Source: Piscinibacter caeni (GTDB lineage: Bacteria; Pseudomonadota; Gammaproteobacteria; Burkholderiales; Burkholderiaceae_C). Taken from it: 54,349 nucleotides of DNA. The DNA lies in contig KZ836117.1 of assembly GCA_003265685.1 (NCBI GenBank), positions 3,989 to 58,337 of the forward strand, given 5' to 3'. Each line of letters opens with the position of its first letter. Positions within the stretch are counted from its first letter, which is position 1. The translations under genes and the position numbers were made by a program. Shown here piece by piece: positions 10,769 through 20,001 of the stretch. Under the pieces are notes generated by a model, which worked only from the letters and a program-made list of their open reading frames with translations, searched no databases and was not told the origin of the DNA.

Positions 10769-12280
10769 CGCTGCTGCCGGCTCCGATGGCAGCGCCGGGA
10801 AGCGCAGCGTGAAGCGCGCGCCCGGGCCGAACGGCGCGCCGGCGTGGTCCGACAGCCCGTGGCGCGGGCGCAGGTTGGCGTCCTCGAGCTGGACCTGCGC
10901 GCCGTGCTGGGCGGCGATCTCGCTGACGATCGCCAGGCCCAGCCCGCTGCCGTCCACGTTCGTGCCCAGCGTGCGGTAGAACGGCCGGAACACCGCCTCG
11001 CGCTCGGCCGGCGGGATGCCGGGGCCGGAATCCTCGACCTGCAGCACCACCACCTGGCCGAACGGATCCTCGATCAGGCGCACCGTCACCGTGCCGCCCT
11101 CGGGCGTGTACTGCAGGGCGTTGTCGACCAGGTTGCGGATCAGCTCGCGCAGCAGCAGCGGGTTGCCGTTGACCAGCGCGCGCGGCCCGTGGCCGGCATG
11201 GCGGCCCGTCTCGGGCCCCTCGTAGCCGAGGTCGATGCGCTTTTCCATCGCACGCGGCACGAAGTCGTGCACCGTCTCGGTGGCCAGCCGGGCCAGGTTG
11301 ACCGGCTGGCGCTGCGCCTGCTGCTCCTGGTTCTCGGCGCGTGCCATCGCCAGCAGCTGATTGACCATGTGTGCCGCACTCTGGCTCGAATGCGCGATCT
11401 GCTGCAGCGACTTCTTCAGCGCCTGCGGCTCGCGCTGGCCGGCGTCGATCTCGCGCTGCGCCAGCTCGGCCTGCGTGCGCAGGCCGGCCAGCGGCGTCTT
11501 CAGCTGGTGGGCCGCGTCGGCCAGGAAGTGCTTCTGCGTGGCGATCGACTGGTCCAGCCGCGCCAGCAGGTCGTTGATCGCGCGCACCAGCGGCGAGACT
11601 TCCTCGGGCGCCTCGCGCTCGTCGATCGGCGAGAGGTCGTTGCTGTCGCGCCGGCGGATGCGCTGCTGCAGCTCGTTCAGCGGCGCGATGCCGCGCGCCA
11701 GCGCGAACCACACCAGCAGCACCGCCACCGGCAGGATCACGAACTGCGGCAGGATCACGCCCTTGATGATCTCGGTGGCCAGGCGCGAGCGCTTGCCCAG
11801 CGTCTCGGCCACCTGCACCAGCGCCACCCCGTCGGCGCCGCCGCTGGGCTGCACCCAGACGTAGGCGACGCGCACGTCGTCGCGGTCCATCGTGGCGTCG
11901 CGGAAGCGCAGCTCGCCGGCCGGCGGACGCTCCTCGTCCGAGGGCAGGGGCAGCAGGCGGTCGCCGCTGAGCAACTCGCCGCGCAGTCCGAGCACCTGGT
12001 AGTAGACGTCGTCCTCGTCGGTGTGCAGCACCTCGGCGGCGCTGGCCGGCAGCGTGAACTCGGCCACCGCCGCGCCGGTCTCGGTGCGGCGCACCGCCAC
12101 CTGCTTGGCCAGCACCCGCGCCATCGCGGCGAGCTCGCGGTCGTAGGGCTTGTGGGCGATGTTCTGCGCCACCAGCCAGGTCAGCGCGACGCTCATCGGC
12201 CACAGCAGCAGCAGCGGCGCGAGCATCCAGTCGAGGATCTCGCCGAACAGCGAGCGCTGCTCCTTGGGAGTACCGGGCAT
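10751..12280 (-). CDS. Sensor histidine kinase (TctE/QseC-like)
   Basis: A 509-residue membrane sensor kinase. Membrane segments at about 20-40 and 175-195 flank a periplasmic domain of the 2CSK_N type. A HAMP-like linker comes next, then the phospho-acceptor His258 in DAAHQLKTPL and the ATPase boxes NLVDNALQYTPEGG, DSGPGIP and GSGLGLAI. The stimulus is unknown. The gene follows its response regulator by 37 bases on the same strand and converges with the dehydrogenase gene. Arrangement and sequence resemble TctDE, which in other bacteria responds to tricarboxylates; that function should not be assumed here. Confidence 0.93.
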   Translation of the reverse strand: MPGTPKEQRSLFGEILDWMLAPLLLLWPMSVALTWLVAQNIAHKPYDRELAAMARVLAKQVAVRRTETGAAVAEFTLPASAAEVLHTDEDDVYYQVLGLRGELLSGDRLLPLPSDEERPPAGELRFRDATMDRDDVRVAYVWVQPSGGADGVALVQVAETLGKRSRLATEIIKGVILPQFVILPVAVLLVWFALARGIAPLNELQQRIRRRDSNDLSPIDEREAPEEVSPLVRAINDLLARLDQSIATQKHFLADAAHQLKTPLAGLRTQAELAQREIDAGQREPQALKKSLQQIAHSSQSAAHMVNQLLAMARAENQEQQAQRQPVNLARLATETVHDFVPRAMEKRIDLGYEGPETGRHAGHGPRALVNGNPLLLRELIRNLVDNALQYTPEGGTVTVRLIEDPFGQVVVLQVEDSGPGIPPAEREAVFRPFYRTLGTNVDGSGLGLAIVSEIAAQHGAQVQLEDANLRPRHGLSDHAGAPFGPGARFTLRFPALPSEPAAALPAAP

Positions 12281-12317
12281 GCGCGTCAGGATAGCCCGGC
12301 CTGCTCCGGGAGCCGGC

Positions 12318-12989
12318 TCAGGCGGCGATCTTCTCGAGGCAGTAGCCCAGGCCGCGCACGGTCGCGATCCGCACGGGGCCCTGCTCGATCTTCTTGCGCA
12401 GGCGGTGGATGTAGACCTCGATCGCGTTGTTGCTGACCTCTTCGCCCCACTCGCACAGCCGCTCGACCAGCTGGTCCTTGCTGACCAGGCGCCCGGCGCG
12501 CTGCAGCAGCACCTCGAGTAGCGACAGCTCGCGTGCCGACAGTTCGATCATCTGGTCGTTGATGTAGGCCACGCGGCCGGTGGCGTCGAAGGTCAGCGGC
12601 CCGTGCTTGATCACCGTCGAGGCGGTGCCCAGGCCGCGGCGCGTCAGCGCACGCACGCGCGCCTCGAGCTCCTGCAGCGAGAAGGGCTTGGCCATGTAGT
12701 CGTCGGCGCCCAGGTCCAGGCCCTTGACGCGCTGCTCGACGCTGTCGGCCGCGGTGAGGATCAGCACCGGCACCGATGAACCGCGGGCGCGCAGCTTGCG
12801 CAGCACCTCCAGGCCGTGCATCTTGGGCAGGCCCAGGTCGAGGATCAGCAGGTCGAATTCGTGCGAGGCGAGCGCCGCGTCGGCCTCGCTGCCGCTGGCG
12901 ACACGATCGACGGCATACCCGCCGTTGCGCAGCGATCGCAGCAGACCGTCGGCCAGGACTTGATCGTCTTCGGCGACCAGGATGCGCAT
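12318..12989 (-). CDS. OmpR-family response regulator
   Basis: A 223-residue regulator with a receiver domain (acidic pair at 8-9, phospho-acceptor Asp51, Thr79, Lys101) and a C-terminal winged helix (about 130-220) containing [14 protein letters not shown] and [10 protein letters not shown], typical of the TctD/QseB/PmrA group. The start at 12989 ([10 protein letters not shown]) is the family start; the longer open frame reads into the recA promoter region. It is divergent from recA with 183 bases between, and the kinase gene follows. The regulon is unknown. Confidence 0.93.
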   Translation of the reverse strand: MRILVAEDDQVLADGLLRSLRNGGYAVDRVASGSEADAALASHEFDLLILDLGLPKMHGLEVLRKLRARGSSVPVLILTAADSVEQRVKGLDLGADDYMAKPFSLQELEARVRALTRRGLGTASTVIKHGPLTFDATGRVAYINDQMIELSARELSLLEVLLQRAGRLVSKDQLVERLCEWGEEVSNNAIEVYIHRLRKKIEQGPVRIATVRGLGYCLEKIAA

Positions 12990-13040
12990 GCTTGTCTCCG
13001 TCGGGCCGCCGGTCCGTACGCCTGCCAGCGGTGTGGCGAC

Positions 13041-13046
13041 ATTGTA
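13041..13046 (-). promoter_or_regulatory. Candidate -10 element for the response regulator
   Basis: On the minus strand TACAAT matches the -10 consensus at five of six positions, 51 bases before the regulator ATG. No good -35 lies 16-18 bases upstream. A perfect TTGACA (13079-13084, minus strand) exists but is 32 bases away. Confidence 0.3.
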
Positions 13047-13118
13047 GGCAGCGAGGGTGCGGCAGCACGCTTGCGCAATGTCAAGCGCCGGCCTGTCCCC
13101 AAGAACGAGGCCATGGGT

Positions 13119-13138
13119 TACTGTACAAACATCCAGCT
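13119..13138 (+). promoter_or_regulatory. LexA (SOS) box of recA
   Basis: The core CTG-N10-CAG (13121-13136), flanked by TA on the left, fits the LexA operator consensus used by gamma- and betaproteobacteria. It overlaps the -35 region of the recA promoter, so LexA binding would block RNA polymerase. It indicates SOS control of recA and probably of recX. Confidence 0.85.
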
Positions 13139-13149
13139 TTTGCCATAAT
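13122..13149 (+). promoter_or_regulatory. recA: recA promoter
   Basis: A -10 element CATAAT (13144-13149) with a weak -35 TGTACA (13122-13127) at 16 bases spacing, 23 bases before the recA ATG. The -35 lies inside the LexA box. A GGAG ribosome-binding site sits at 13163-13166. Confidence 0.55.
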
Positions 13150-13172
13150 CGCGCCGAACACCGGAGACCCTC

Positions 13173-14216
<1,044 letters not shown>

Positions 14217-14223
14217 CGCGCCC

Positions 14224-14793
14224 TTGGGCTCGGACGAGCGCCCCCCGCCGCCGCTGCGCAGCGTGCGTGGCGGGCCGCTCGCCGCGCCGGCGCCGCTGCG
14301 CTCGCTGAAGGCGCGCGCGCTGCAGTGGCTCGCTCAGCGCGAGCACAGCCGCTCCGAGCTGCGCCGCAAGCTGCTGCCGCACGCCCGGGCGCTGGCCGCG
14401 ATGGGGGAGTCTGGCGACGATGGCGGCGCAGACCCGGCGGCCCGTGTCGACGCCCTGCTCGACTGGCTGCAGGCCCAGCGCCACCTGAGCGAGGAGCGCT
14501 TCGTCGAGTCGCGCATCCACGCCCGCGCGGCGCGCTACGGCAACCGCCGCATCACCCAGGAACTGGCGCAGCATGGGCTGGCCCTGGATGCCCGGTCGGC
14601 CGAGCAGCTGCGCCAGAGCGAGCGTGACCGTGCACGCGAGGTATGGGCCCGGAAGTTCGGCCGGCCGGCGGCCGATGCGGCCGAGCGGGCCCGCCAGGCT
14701 CGCTTCCTGACCGCGCGCGGCTTCTCGGCCGAGGTCGTCCGCCAGGTGCTGCGCGAGGCCGGCTCCGGCGCCGACGACGAGCTGTTGGGCTGA
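14224..14793 (+). CDS. recX: RecA modulator RecX
   Basis: RecX (about 189 aa) caps and inhibits RecA filaments. The three-helix repeats of the family are visible: [19 protein letters not shown], then [20 protein letters not shown], then [18 protein letters not shown]. No ATG is available near the start. The TTG at 14224 is chosen because a GGAG at 14210-14213 lies 10 bases upstream; GTG at 14263 is the alternative and would remove 13 residues. It directly follows recA and probably shares its SOS-controlled transcript. Confidence 0.9.
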   Translation: MGSDERPPPPLRSVRGGPLAAPAPLRSLKARALQWLAQREHSRSELRRKLLPHARALAAMGESGDDGGADPAARVDALLDWLQAQRHLSEERFVESRIHARAARYGNRRITQELAQHGLALDARSAEQLRQSERDRAREVWARKFGRPAADAAERARQARFLTARGFSAEVVRQVLREAGSGADDELLG

Positions 14794-14795
14794 GC

Positions 14796-14820
14796 GCGCC
14801 GCGCCGGTGCGGCGCCAGTT
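14796..14820 (+). terminator. Possible terminator after recX
   Basis: Seven-base perfect arms GCGCCGC (14796-14802) and GCGGCGC (14809-14815) with a 6-base loop lie 3 bases after the recX stop. Only a weak T stretch follows, so efficiency is doubtful. Confidence 0.35.
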
Positions 14821-14933
14821 TCCCGTCAGGCTTGACGCAGCGCAGCATGCTACATTGCGCGCCGATTGCGCGGGTTCCAGCGAGGTTACGGCCGGCCGGA
14901 TGACGCGTCTGCCACTGCCCCCAACGCCCCGCC

Positions 14934-15539
14934 ATGGCCCTGCCGCCCGCCGCGCCCGAGCGCCAGCTCAAGCACCGTCGCCGCATCGACGTGCAGGTGC
15001 ATTCCCGTGGCGGCGGGCTGTGGGAGGTCGACGCCGAGATCAGCGACGTCAAGACGCGCGACGTGCTGCTCGCCGGCGGCACGCGGGCGGCCGGCGAGCC
15101 GATCCACGACATGCTGCTGCGTGTCGTCGTCGACGAATCCTTCAACATCGTCGCGGCGGGCTCCGAGACCCGCGCCATGCCCTATCCCGGCCAGTGCGAC
15201 GACCATGAGGACGCCTACGCCCGGCTGGTCGGCCTGAACCTGATGCGGGGTTTCCGCCACGCCGTGCGCGAGCGGCTCGGCGGCGTGGCTGGCTGCACCC
15301 ACCTGACCGAGCTGACGCAGGTGCTGCCCACCGCCGTCGTGCAGGCCTTCGCCGGCGAGGTGCTGAACACCCGCGAAGGCGGCGATTCCGACCAGCAGCC
15401 GTTCCAGATCGACCGCTGCCATGCGCTGCGCGCCGACGGGCCGGTCGTCCAGCAGTTCTATCCGCGCTGGTACCGGGGCACGTCAGACCCCGCGGCCGCG
15501 CCATCCCTCTCGAAACCTGAGCAAGCGAGACAGCCATGA
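14934..15539 (+). CDS. DUF2889 domain protein
   Basis: A 201-residue soluble protein of unknown function. Most of it matches the DUF2889 family pattern as I know it: [20 protein letters not shown] near the start, [23 protein letters not shown] in the middle, and a Cys-containing [15 protein letters not shown] segment. It has no signal peptide or membrane segment. Its stop overlaps the sucC ATG as ATGA, so it is coupled to the TCA-cycle pair. The role in that context is not established. A TACATT at 14853-14858 may be its -10 element. Confidence 0.75.
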   Translation: MALPPAAPERQLKHRRRIDVQVHSRGGGLWEVDAEISDVKTRDVLLAGGTRAAGEPIHDMLLRVVVDESFNIVAAGSETRAMPYPGQCDDHEDAYARLVGLNLMRGFRHAVRERLGGVAGCTHLTELTQVLPTAVVQAFAGEVLNTREGGDSDQQPFQIDRCHALRADGPVVQQFYPRWYRGTSDPAAAPSLSKPEQARQP

Positions 15540-16696
15540 AGATCCATGAGTACCAGGGCAAGGAAATCCTGCGCCAGTTCGGCGTGCCCGTGCCGCGCGG
15601 CTATCCGGCCTTCAGCGTGCGCGAGGCGAGCGAGGCCGCGCAGAAGCTCGGCGGACCGGTGTGGGTCGTCAAGGCGCAGATCCACGCCGGCGGCCGCGGC
15701 AAGGGCGGCGGCGTCAAGGTCGCCAAGACGCTGGACGATGTGGCGACGCTGTCCGGCCAGATCCTCGGCATGCAGCTGAAGACGCACCAGACCGGCCCCG
15801 AGGGCCAGAAGGTGCGCCGCCTCTACATCGAGGAAGGCGCGGACATCAAGAAGGAGTACTACGTCTCGCTGGTGACCGACCGCGCCTCGCAGAAGGTGGC
15901 ATTCATCGCGTCGAGCGAAGGCGGCATGGACATCGAGGAGGTCGCGCACAAGACCCCCGAGAAGATCATCACCGAGCTGATCGACCCGCTCGCCGGCCTC
16001 GGCGAGGCGCAGGCGAAGAAGATCGCGGCGGCCGTCGGACTGCCCGAGGGCTCGCACGCGCAGGCGGCCACGCTGTTCCAGAACCTGTACCGCTGCTACA
16101 TGGAGACGGACGCCTCGCTGGTCGAGATCAACCCGCTGAACTGCGACAGCAAGGGCAACCTGATCGCGCTGGACGCGAAGTTCAACTTCGATGCCAACGC
16201 GCTGTTCCGCCACCCGGAGATCGTCGCCTACCGCGACCTCGACGAAGAGGACCCGGCCGAGATCGAGGCGAGCAAGTTCGACCTCGCCTACATCCAGCTC
16301 GACGGCAACATCGGCTGTCTGGTCAACGGCGCCGGCCTGGCAATGGCGACCATGGACACCATCAAGCTGTTCGGCGGCGAGCCGGCCAACTTCCTCGACG
16401 TCGGCGGCGGTGCCACCGCGGAGAAGGTGACCGAGGCCTTCAAGATCATGCTGTCCTCGCCCAAGGTGAAGGCCATCCTCGTGAACATCTTCGGCGGCAT
16501 CATGCGCTGCGACACCATCGCCGAGGGCGTGATCGCGGCCTGCAAGGCGGTCAACCTGAAGGTGCCGCTGGTGGTGCGCATGAAGGGCACGAACGAGGAA
16601 CTGGGCAAGAAGATGCTGGCCGAATCGGGCCTGCCGATCATCAGCGCCGACACGATGGCCGAAGCCGCGACGAAGATCGTCGCCGCCGTGAAGTAA
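15536..16696 (+). CDS. sucC: Succinyl-CoA synthetase beta subunit
   Basis: SucC (386 aa) is the ATP-grasp subunit of succinyl-CoA synthetase, which makes ATP or GTP from succinyl-CoA in the TCA cycle. The N-terminal [20 protein letters not shown], the nucleotide-binding [16 protein letters not shown] stretch and the C-terminal [10 protein letters not shown] power-helix region are canonical. It overlaps the upstream DUF2889 gene by four bases, and sucD follows after 11 bases with an AGGGAG ribosome-binding site between them. Confidence 0.98.
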   Translation: MKIHEYQGKEILRQFGVPVPRGYPAFSVREASEAAQKLGGPVWVVKAQIHAGGRGKGGGVKVAKTLDDVATLSGQILGMQLKTHQTGPEGQKVRRLYIEEGADIKKEYYVSLVTDRASQKVAFIASSEGGMDIEEVAHKTPEKIITELIDPLAGLGEAQAKKIAAAVGLPEGSHAQAATLFQNLYRCYMETDASLVEINPLNCDSKGNLIALDAKFNFDANALFRHPEIVAYRDLDEEDPAEIEASKFDLAYIQLDGNIGCLVNGAGLAMATMDTIKLFGGEPANFLDVGGGATAEKVTEAFKIMLSSPKVKAILVNIFGGIMRCDTIAEGVIAACKAVNLKVPLVVRMKGTNEELGKKMLAESGLPIISADTMAEAATKIVAAVK

Positions 16697-16707
16697 GGGA
16701 GACGAGC

Positions 16708-17601
16708 ATGAGCATCCTGATCAACAAGGACACCAAGGTCATCACCCAGGGCATCACGGGCAAGACCGGCCAGTTCCACACCAAGGGCTGCCAGGCCTAC
16801 GCGAACGGCAAGAACTGCTTCGTCGCCGGCGTCAACCCGAAGAAGGCGGGCGAGAGCTTCGAGGGCATCCCGATCCACGCCAGCGTGAAGGACGCCAAGG
16901 CCGCCACTGGTGCCACCGTCAGCGTGATCTACGTGCCGCCGGCCGGCGCCGCCGCGGCCATCTGGGAGGCCGTCGAGGCCGACCTCGACCTGGTGGTCTG
17001 CATCACCGAAGGCATTCCCATCAAAGACATGCTGATCGTGCGCAACAAGATGAAGGCCAAGGAGGCCGCCGGCGGCAAGAAGACGCTGCTGCTGGGCCCC
17101 AACTGCCCGGGCCTGATCACGCCCGACGAGATCAAGATCGGCATCATGCCGGGCCACATCCACAAGAAGGGCCGCATCGGCGTGGTGTCGCGCTCCGGCA
17201 CGCTGACCTACGAGGCGGTGGCGCAGCTGACCGAGATCGGCCTGGGCCAGTCCAGCGCGGTGGGCATCGGCGGCGACCCGATCAACGGCCTGAAGCACAT
17301 CGACGTGATGAAGGCCTTCAACGACGACCCGGACACCGACGCCGTGATCATGATCGGCGAGATCGGCGGCCCGGACGAGGCCGACGCCGCGCGCTGGTGC
17401 AAGGCCAACATGAAGAAGCCGATCGTCGGCTTCATCGCCGGCGTGACCGCGCCTCCGGGCAAGCGCATGGGCCACGCCGGCGCGCTGATCTCCGGCGGCG
17501 CCGACACCGCCGATGCCAAGCTCGCCATCATGGAGGAGTGCGGCTTCACGGTGACGCGCAATCCGTCCGAGATGGGCCGCCTGCTCAAGGGCCTGCTCTG
17601 A
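16708..17601 (+). CDS. sucD: Succinyl-CoA synthetase alpha subunit
   Basis: SucD (297 aa) binds CoA and carries the phosphohistidine intermediate, His256 in [13 protein letters not shown]. The N-terminal CoA-binding Rossmann fold ([16 protein letters not shown]) and the [13 protein letters not shown] motif are present. It forms the alpha2beta2 enzyme with SucC. The ATG at 16708 is the family start; the longer frame upstream is a sucC shadow. A 13-base perfect inverted repeat begins 10 bases after its stop. Confidence 0.98.
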   Translation: MSILINKDTKVITQGITGKTGQFHTKGCQAYANGKNCFVAGVNPKKAGESFEGIPIHASVKDAKAATGATVSVIYVPPAGAAAAIWEAVEADLDLVVCITEGIPIKDMLIVRNKMKAKEAAGGKKTLLLGPNCPGLITPDEIKIGIMPGHIHKKGRIGVVSRSGTLTYEAVAQLTEIGLGQSSAVGIGGDPINGLKHIDVMKAFNDDPDTDAVIMIGEIGGPDEADAARWCKANMKKPIVGFIAGVTAPPGKRMGHAGALISGGADTADAKLAIMEECGFTVTRNPSEMGRLLKGLL

Positions 17602-17610
17602 GTCCGGCGG

Positions 17611-17640
17611 GGCCACGTTCGTAGTAGTACGAACGTGGCC
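17611..17640. promoter_or_regulatory. 13-base perfect inverted repeat between sucD and terC
   Basis: Arms 17611-17623 (GGCCACGTTCGTA) and 17628-17640 (its exact complement) surround a 4-base spacer. No T tract follows, so it is not a textbook intrinsic terminator. It ends 15 bases before a candidate -10 TAGAAT (17656-17661), covering the place where a -35 would be. It may be an operator for an unseen regulator or a U-less terminator for sucD. Confidence 0.6.
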
Positions 17641-17680
17641 GACGGCCGCGCTCCCTAGAATTCACGGCAGCTCGCGACAA

Positions 17681-17700
17681 GGAGGGCCCAGCGGCCCTCC
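17681..17700 (+). promoter_or_regulatory. Short hairpin in the leader of the first terC gene
   Basis: Perfect 8-base arms GGAGGGCC and GGCCCTCC with a CAGC loop, about 28 bases before the terC ATG. The leader lacks the conserved bases of the yybP-ykoY riboswitch that precedes the second terC gene. Confidence 0.4.
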
Positions 17701-17728
17701 GACCCCTTCCTACAACACGGGCCGTGCC

Positions 17729-18415
17729 ATGGATCTCTCTTCCGGCGCCTTCTGGGCCGCCCTCGGTTCGATCATCCTCGCCAACATCGTGCTGTCGGGA
17801 GACAACGCGGTGGTGATCGCGCTGGCAGCCCGTTCGCTGCCGCCGCAGCAGCAGAAGCAGGCCATCATCTGGGGCAGTGCGGCGGCGATCGTGATGCGCA
17901 TCGTGCTGACGCTGATCGCCGTGGAGATGCTCAAGTGGCCGTGGCTGAAGGTGATCGGCGCGCTGCTGCTGCTGTACATCGGCGTCTCGCTGCTGCTGGA
18001 GGACGAGGGTGGCGACGGCGAGCACCACGAGGCCGGCGGCATGCTCGCGGCGATCCGCACCATCCTCGTGGCCGACCTGGTGATGAGCCTGGACAACGTG
18101 CTCGCCGTGGCCGCCGCCGCCAAGGGCGACACGCCGCTGCTGGTGATCGGCCTGGCGATCAGCATCCCGCTGATCGTGTTCGGCAGCACGCTGCTGCTGA
18201 AGGTGATGCAGCGCTTCCCGATCATCATCACGCTCGGGGCCGCGTTGCTCGGCTTCCTGGCCGGCGAGATGATGTTCACCGACCCGGCGGTGACGGCCCG
18301 GTTCGGCGAACTGCCGCACGATGTCGTCAACGCGGCCGGTGCCGTGGGCGCGGTGCTGGTGGTCGCGGTCGGCCTGTGGCTGCAGAAGCGCGCCCGCGAA
18401 CGCGCCACGGCCTGA
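17729..18415 (+). CDS. TerC-family integral membrane protein (paralogue 1)
   Basis: A 228-residue protein with about seven membrane segments and both family motifs: ANIVLSGDNAVVIALAAR near the N-terminus and VMSLDNVLAVAAAAKGD in the middle. The acidic DN pairs lie within membrane segments and are thought to bind metal. TerC-family proteins are implicated in Mn2+ export or metalation of exported enzymes. A soluble acidic loop (EDEGGDGEHHEAGG) separates the halves. It is a tandem paralogue of the gene at 18724 but lacks the riboswitch. Start choice: the first ATG fitting the family; no clear Shine-Dalgarno. Confidence 0.88.
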   Translation: MDLSSGAFWAALGSIILANIVLSGDNAVVIALAARSLPPQQQKQAIIWGSAAAIVMRIVLTLIAVEMLKWPWLKVIGALLLLYIGVSLLLEDEGGDGEHHEAGGMLAAIRTILVADLVMSLDNVLAVAAAAKGDTPLLVIGLAISIPLIVFGSTLLLKVMQRFPIIITLGAALLGFLAGEMMFTDPAVTARFGELPHDVVNAAGAVGAVLVVAVGLWLQKRARERATA

Positions 18416-18439
18416 GCCGGCATTTCGGTTTCCACGCAC

Positions 18440-18469
18440 TTGCCCGGCGCGGAGCCGGGCCCCTATACT
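18440..18469 (+). promoter_or_regulatory. Promoter for the riboswitch-terC2 transcript
   Basis: A -35 TTGCCC (18440-18445) and a -10 TATACT (18464-18469) with 18-base spacing sit just upstream of the yybP-ykoY aptamer. The spacer contains a perfect GC-rich hairpin (18442-18448 with 18454-18460), which may also act as the end of the first terC transcript. Confidence 0.6.
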
Positions 18470-18477
18470 GCGCCGCA

Positions 18478-18610
18478 GAAGGGGAGTAGCTCGACTCCAC
18501 CGCGCGGGCCCGGTCCGAGGCGGCAGTTGCGACAGATCGTCAATACGAAGCGAAGCGACGCTTCCGGTCTGTCGGGCCATAACAAACACTCCAAGCCGAG
18601 CAAGACCTTC
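18478..18610 (+). promoter_or_regulatory. yybP-ykoY Mn2+ riboswitch upstream of terC2
   Basis: The conserved blocks of the yybP-ykoY aptamer appear in order: GAAGGGGAGTAGC at the 5' side (18478-18490), CGTCAATACG (18538-18547) in the middle, and GAGCAAGACCTTC at the 3' side (18598-18610). The P1 helix closes by GAAGG with CCTTC. This RNA class senses Mn2+ and typically controls TerC/Alx and MntP genes. AACACTCCA (18585-18593), inside the aptamer, is perfectly complementary to the terC2 ribosome-binding region TGGAGTGTT (18714-18722). An alternative stem 18607-18613 with 18635-18641 would compete with P1. Translational control is the likely mechanism. Confidence 0.92.
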
Positions 18611-18723
18611 GATGCAGGCCGCTGATGCGGCAGGATCGAAGCCGTCGACATCCGTCCCCGCGCCCGCGTTCCTGCCGCACCAGCCACCTGCACCGTTCGT
18701 CGTGCAACGTTGCTGGAGTGTTC

Positions 18724-19422
18724 ATGGAATTCCTTTCCCCCGCGTGGCTGTCGGCCCTGCTGGCGATCGTGCTGATCGACCTGGTGCTGGCCGGCGACAA
18801 CGCCATCGTCATCGCGCTGGCCGCGCGCAACCTGCCTGCCCACCTGCAGAAGCGCGCCATCGTCTGGGGCACGGTCGGGGCCATCGCCGTACGCTCGGCG
18901 ATGACGATCGGCGTGGTCTGGTTGCTGAAGATCCCCGGCCTGATGCTGGTCGGCGGGCTCGGCCTGGTGTGGATCGCCTACAGGCTGCTTGCCTCCAACC
19001 CGGCGGGCGAGGAAGGCGGCCACCACCCCACCGCCAACACCTTCTGGGGTGCGATGCGCACCATTGTCATCGCCGACGCGCTGATGGGCATCGACAACGT
19101 GCTGGGCGTGGCCGGCGCGGCCAAGGGCAGCATCGAGCTGGTGGTGCTGGGCCTGCTGATCAGCGTGCCGATCGTCGTCTGGGGCAGCACGCTGGTGCTC
19201 AAGCTGGTCGACCGCTTCCCGATCATCACCTACCTCGGCGCCGGTGTGCTGGCCTACACGGCCGCCCACATGATCGTCAGCGAACCGGTGCTCGACGCGG
19301 TGTTCGACCCGAGCCTGGCCAACCGCGTCGCCACCTACGTGCTGCTGGTCGCCGGCGTGCTCGCGGCCGGCTGGTGGGCCACGCGCCGCCGACCCGCCGA
19401 CGAGGCTGCCTCGCCGACCTGA
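18724..19422 (+). CDS. TerC-family integral membrane protein (paralogue 2, riboswitch-controlled)
   Basis: A 232-residue membrane protein with the same layout as paralogue 1: DLVLAGDNAIVIALAARNLP near the N-terminus and DALMGIDNVLGVAGAAKG mid-sequence, seven or so membrane segments, and a His-containing loop (EEGGHHPTANTF). The ATG at 18724 is supported by GGAG at 18715-18718; the open frame upstream runs through the leader and is not family-like. The Mn2+ riboswitch upstream points to a role in Mn2+ efflux or Mn2+-dependent metalation. It is separated from the next gene by 42 bases. Confidence 0.92.
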   Translation: MEFLSPAWLSALLAIVLIDLVLAGDNAIVIALAARNLPAHLQKRAIVWGTVGAIAVRSAMTIGVVWLLKIPGLMLVGGLGLVWIAYRLLASNPAGEEGGHHPTANTFWGAMRTIVIADALMGIDNVLGVAGAAKGSIELVVLGLLISVPIVVWGSTLVLKLVDRFPIITYLGAGVLAYTAAHMIVSEPVLDAVFDPSLANRVATYVLLVAGVLAAGWWATRRRPADEAASPT

Positions 19423-19464
19423 ACCAAGCCCCGGACCGCCCGCGTCCACTGCAGGAGAAGCTCG

Positions 19465-19914
19465 ATGGAAAAGATCGCCGTCTTCGTCAACGACGCCGAG
19501 CATGCCCGGCACCTGCTGCAGCCGATGCTGCGTGGCGCCGGCCCGACGCACTGGGTGCTCGTGGCCTGCGCGCCGACCCTGACGCGCCACATCGGCCGCT
19601 GGGTCACGCAGTCGGCCCGCCAGCAATGGCTCGAGCGCTGGAGCGTCGAGCTGTTCGCCCAGCTCGAGCCCGAGCTGCGCAGCGTTGCCGGCAGCCAGGT
19701 CGAGAAGCTGCTGGCGCGCAAGCCGCTGATCGACGTCAGCCGCCGCCTCAGCGCCCGGCTCGGGCCCGTGCGCCTGCTCGACGCGCGCCGCCCGCAGGTC
19801 GGGCGGGTCGACGAGCCGATCAGCGACCAGCAGCCCGCCGGCGCCGCCAGCCGCTGGGCCGCGCCGGTGGCCGCCACCACCGGACTGGCTGCGATGCTGA
19901 CGCTGGCCGACTGA
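19465..19914 (+). CDS. Unknown conserved-looking small protein
   Basis: A 149-residue protein I do not recognise. Residues 1-60 look like an alpha/beta fold (IAVFVNDAEHARHLLQPML, then WVLVACAPTLTRHIGRWV), the middle is charged and helical, and the last 20 residues are Ala-rich and mildly hydrophobic (WAAPVAATTGLAAMLTLAD), possibly a membrane-associating tail. There is no signal peptide. It sits between terC2 (42 bases away) and the membrane Ser/Thr kinase (88 bases downstream), so it could belong to either. Codon use and GC match the neighbours. Confidence 0.7.
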   Translation: MEKIAVFVNDAEHARHLLQPMLRGAGPTHWVLVACAPTLTRHIGRWVTQSARQQWLERWSVELFAQLEPELRSVAGSQVEKLLARKPLIDVSRRLSARLGPVRLLDARRPQVGRVDEPISDQQPAGAASRWAAPVAATTGLAAMLTLAD

Positions 19915-20001
19915 CGCCCAGGCCAAGCGCACCCTGTGCTAACGTGCCTGCCGGATGAGCAGGCACCCACTCGAAGTCGGCGGGCTGCAGGAGCGGGCGG
20001 G

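Noticed and set aside
13079-13084. Perfect TTGACA on the minus strand as -35 of the response regulator
   Set aside because: The nearest good -10 (TACAAT at 13041-13046) is 32 bases away, too far for a sigma-70 promoter.
17641-17728. A yybP-ykoY riboswitch in front of the first terC gene
   Set aside because: The leader lacks the GGGAGTAGC, CGTCAAT and GCAAGAC blocks found in the other two leaders; only a simple hairpin is present.
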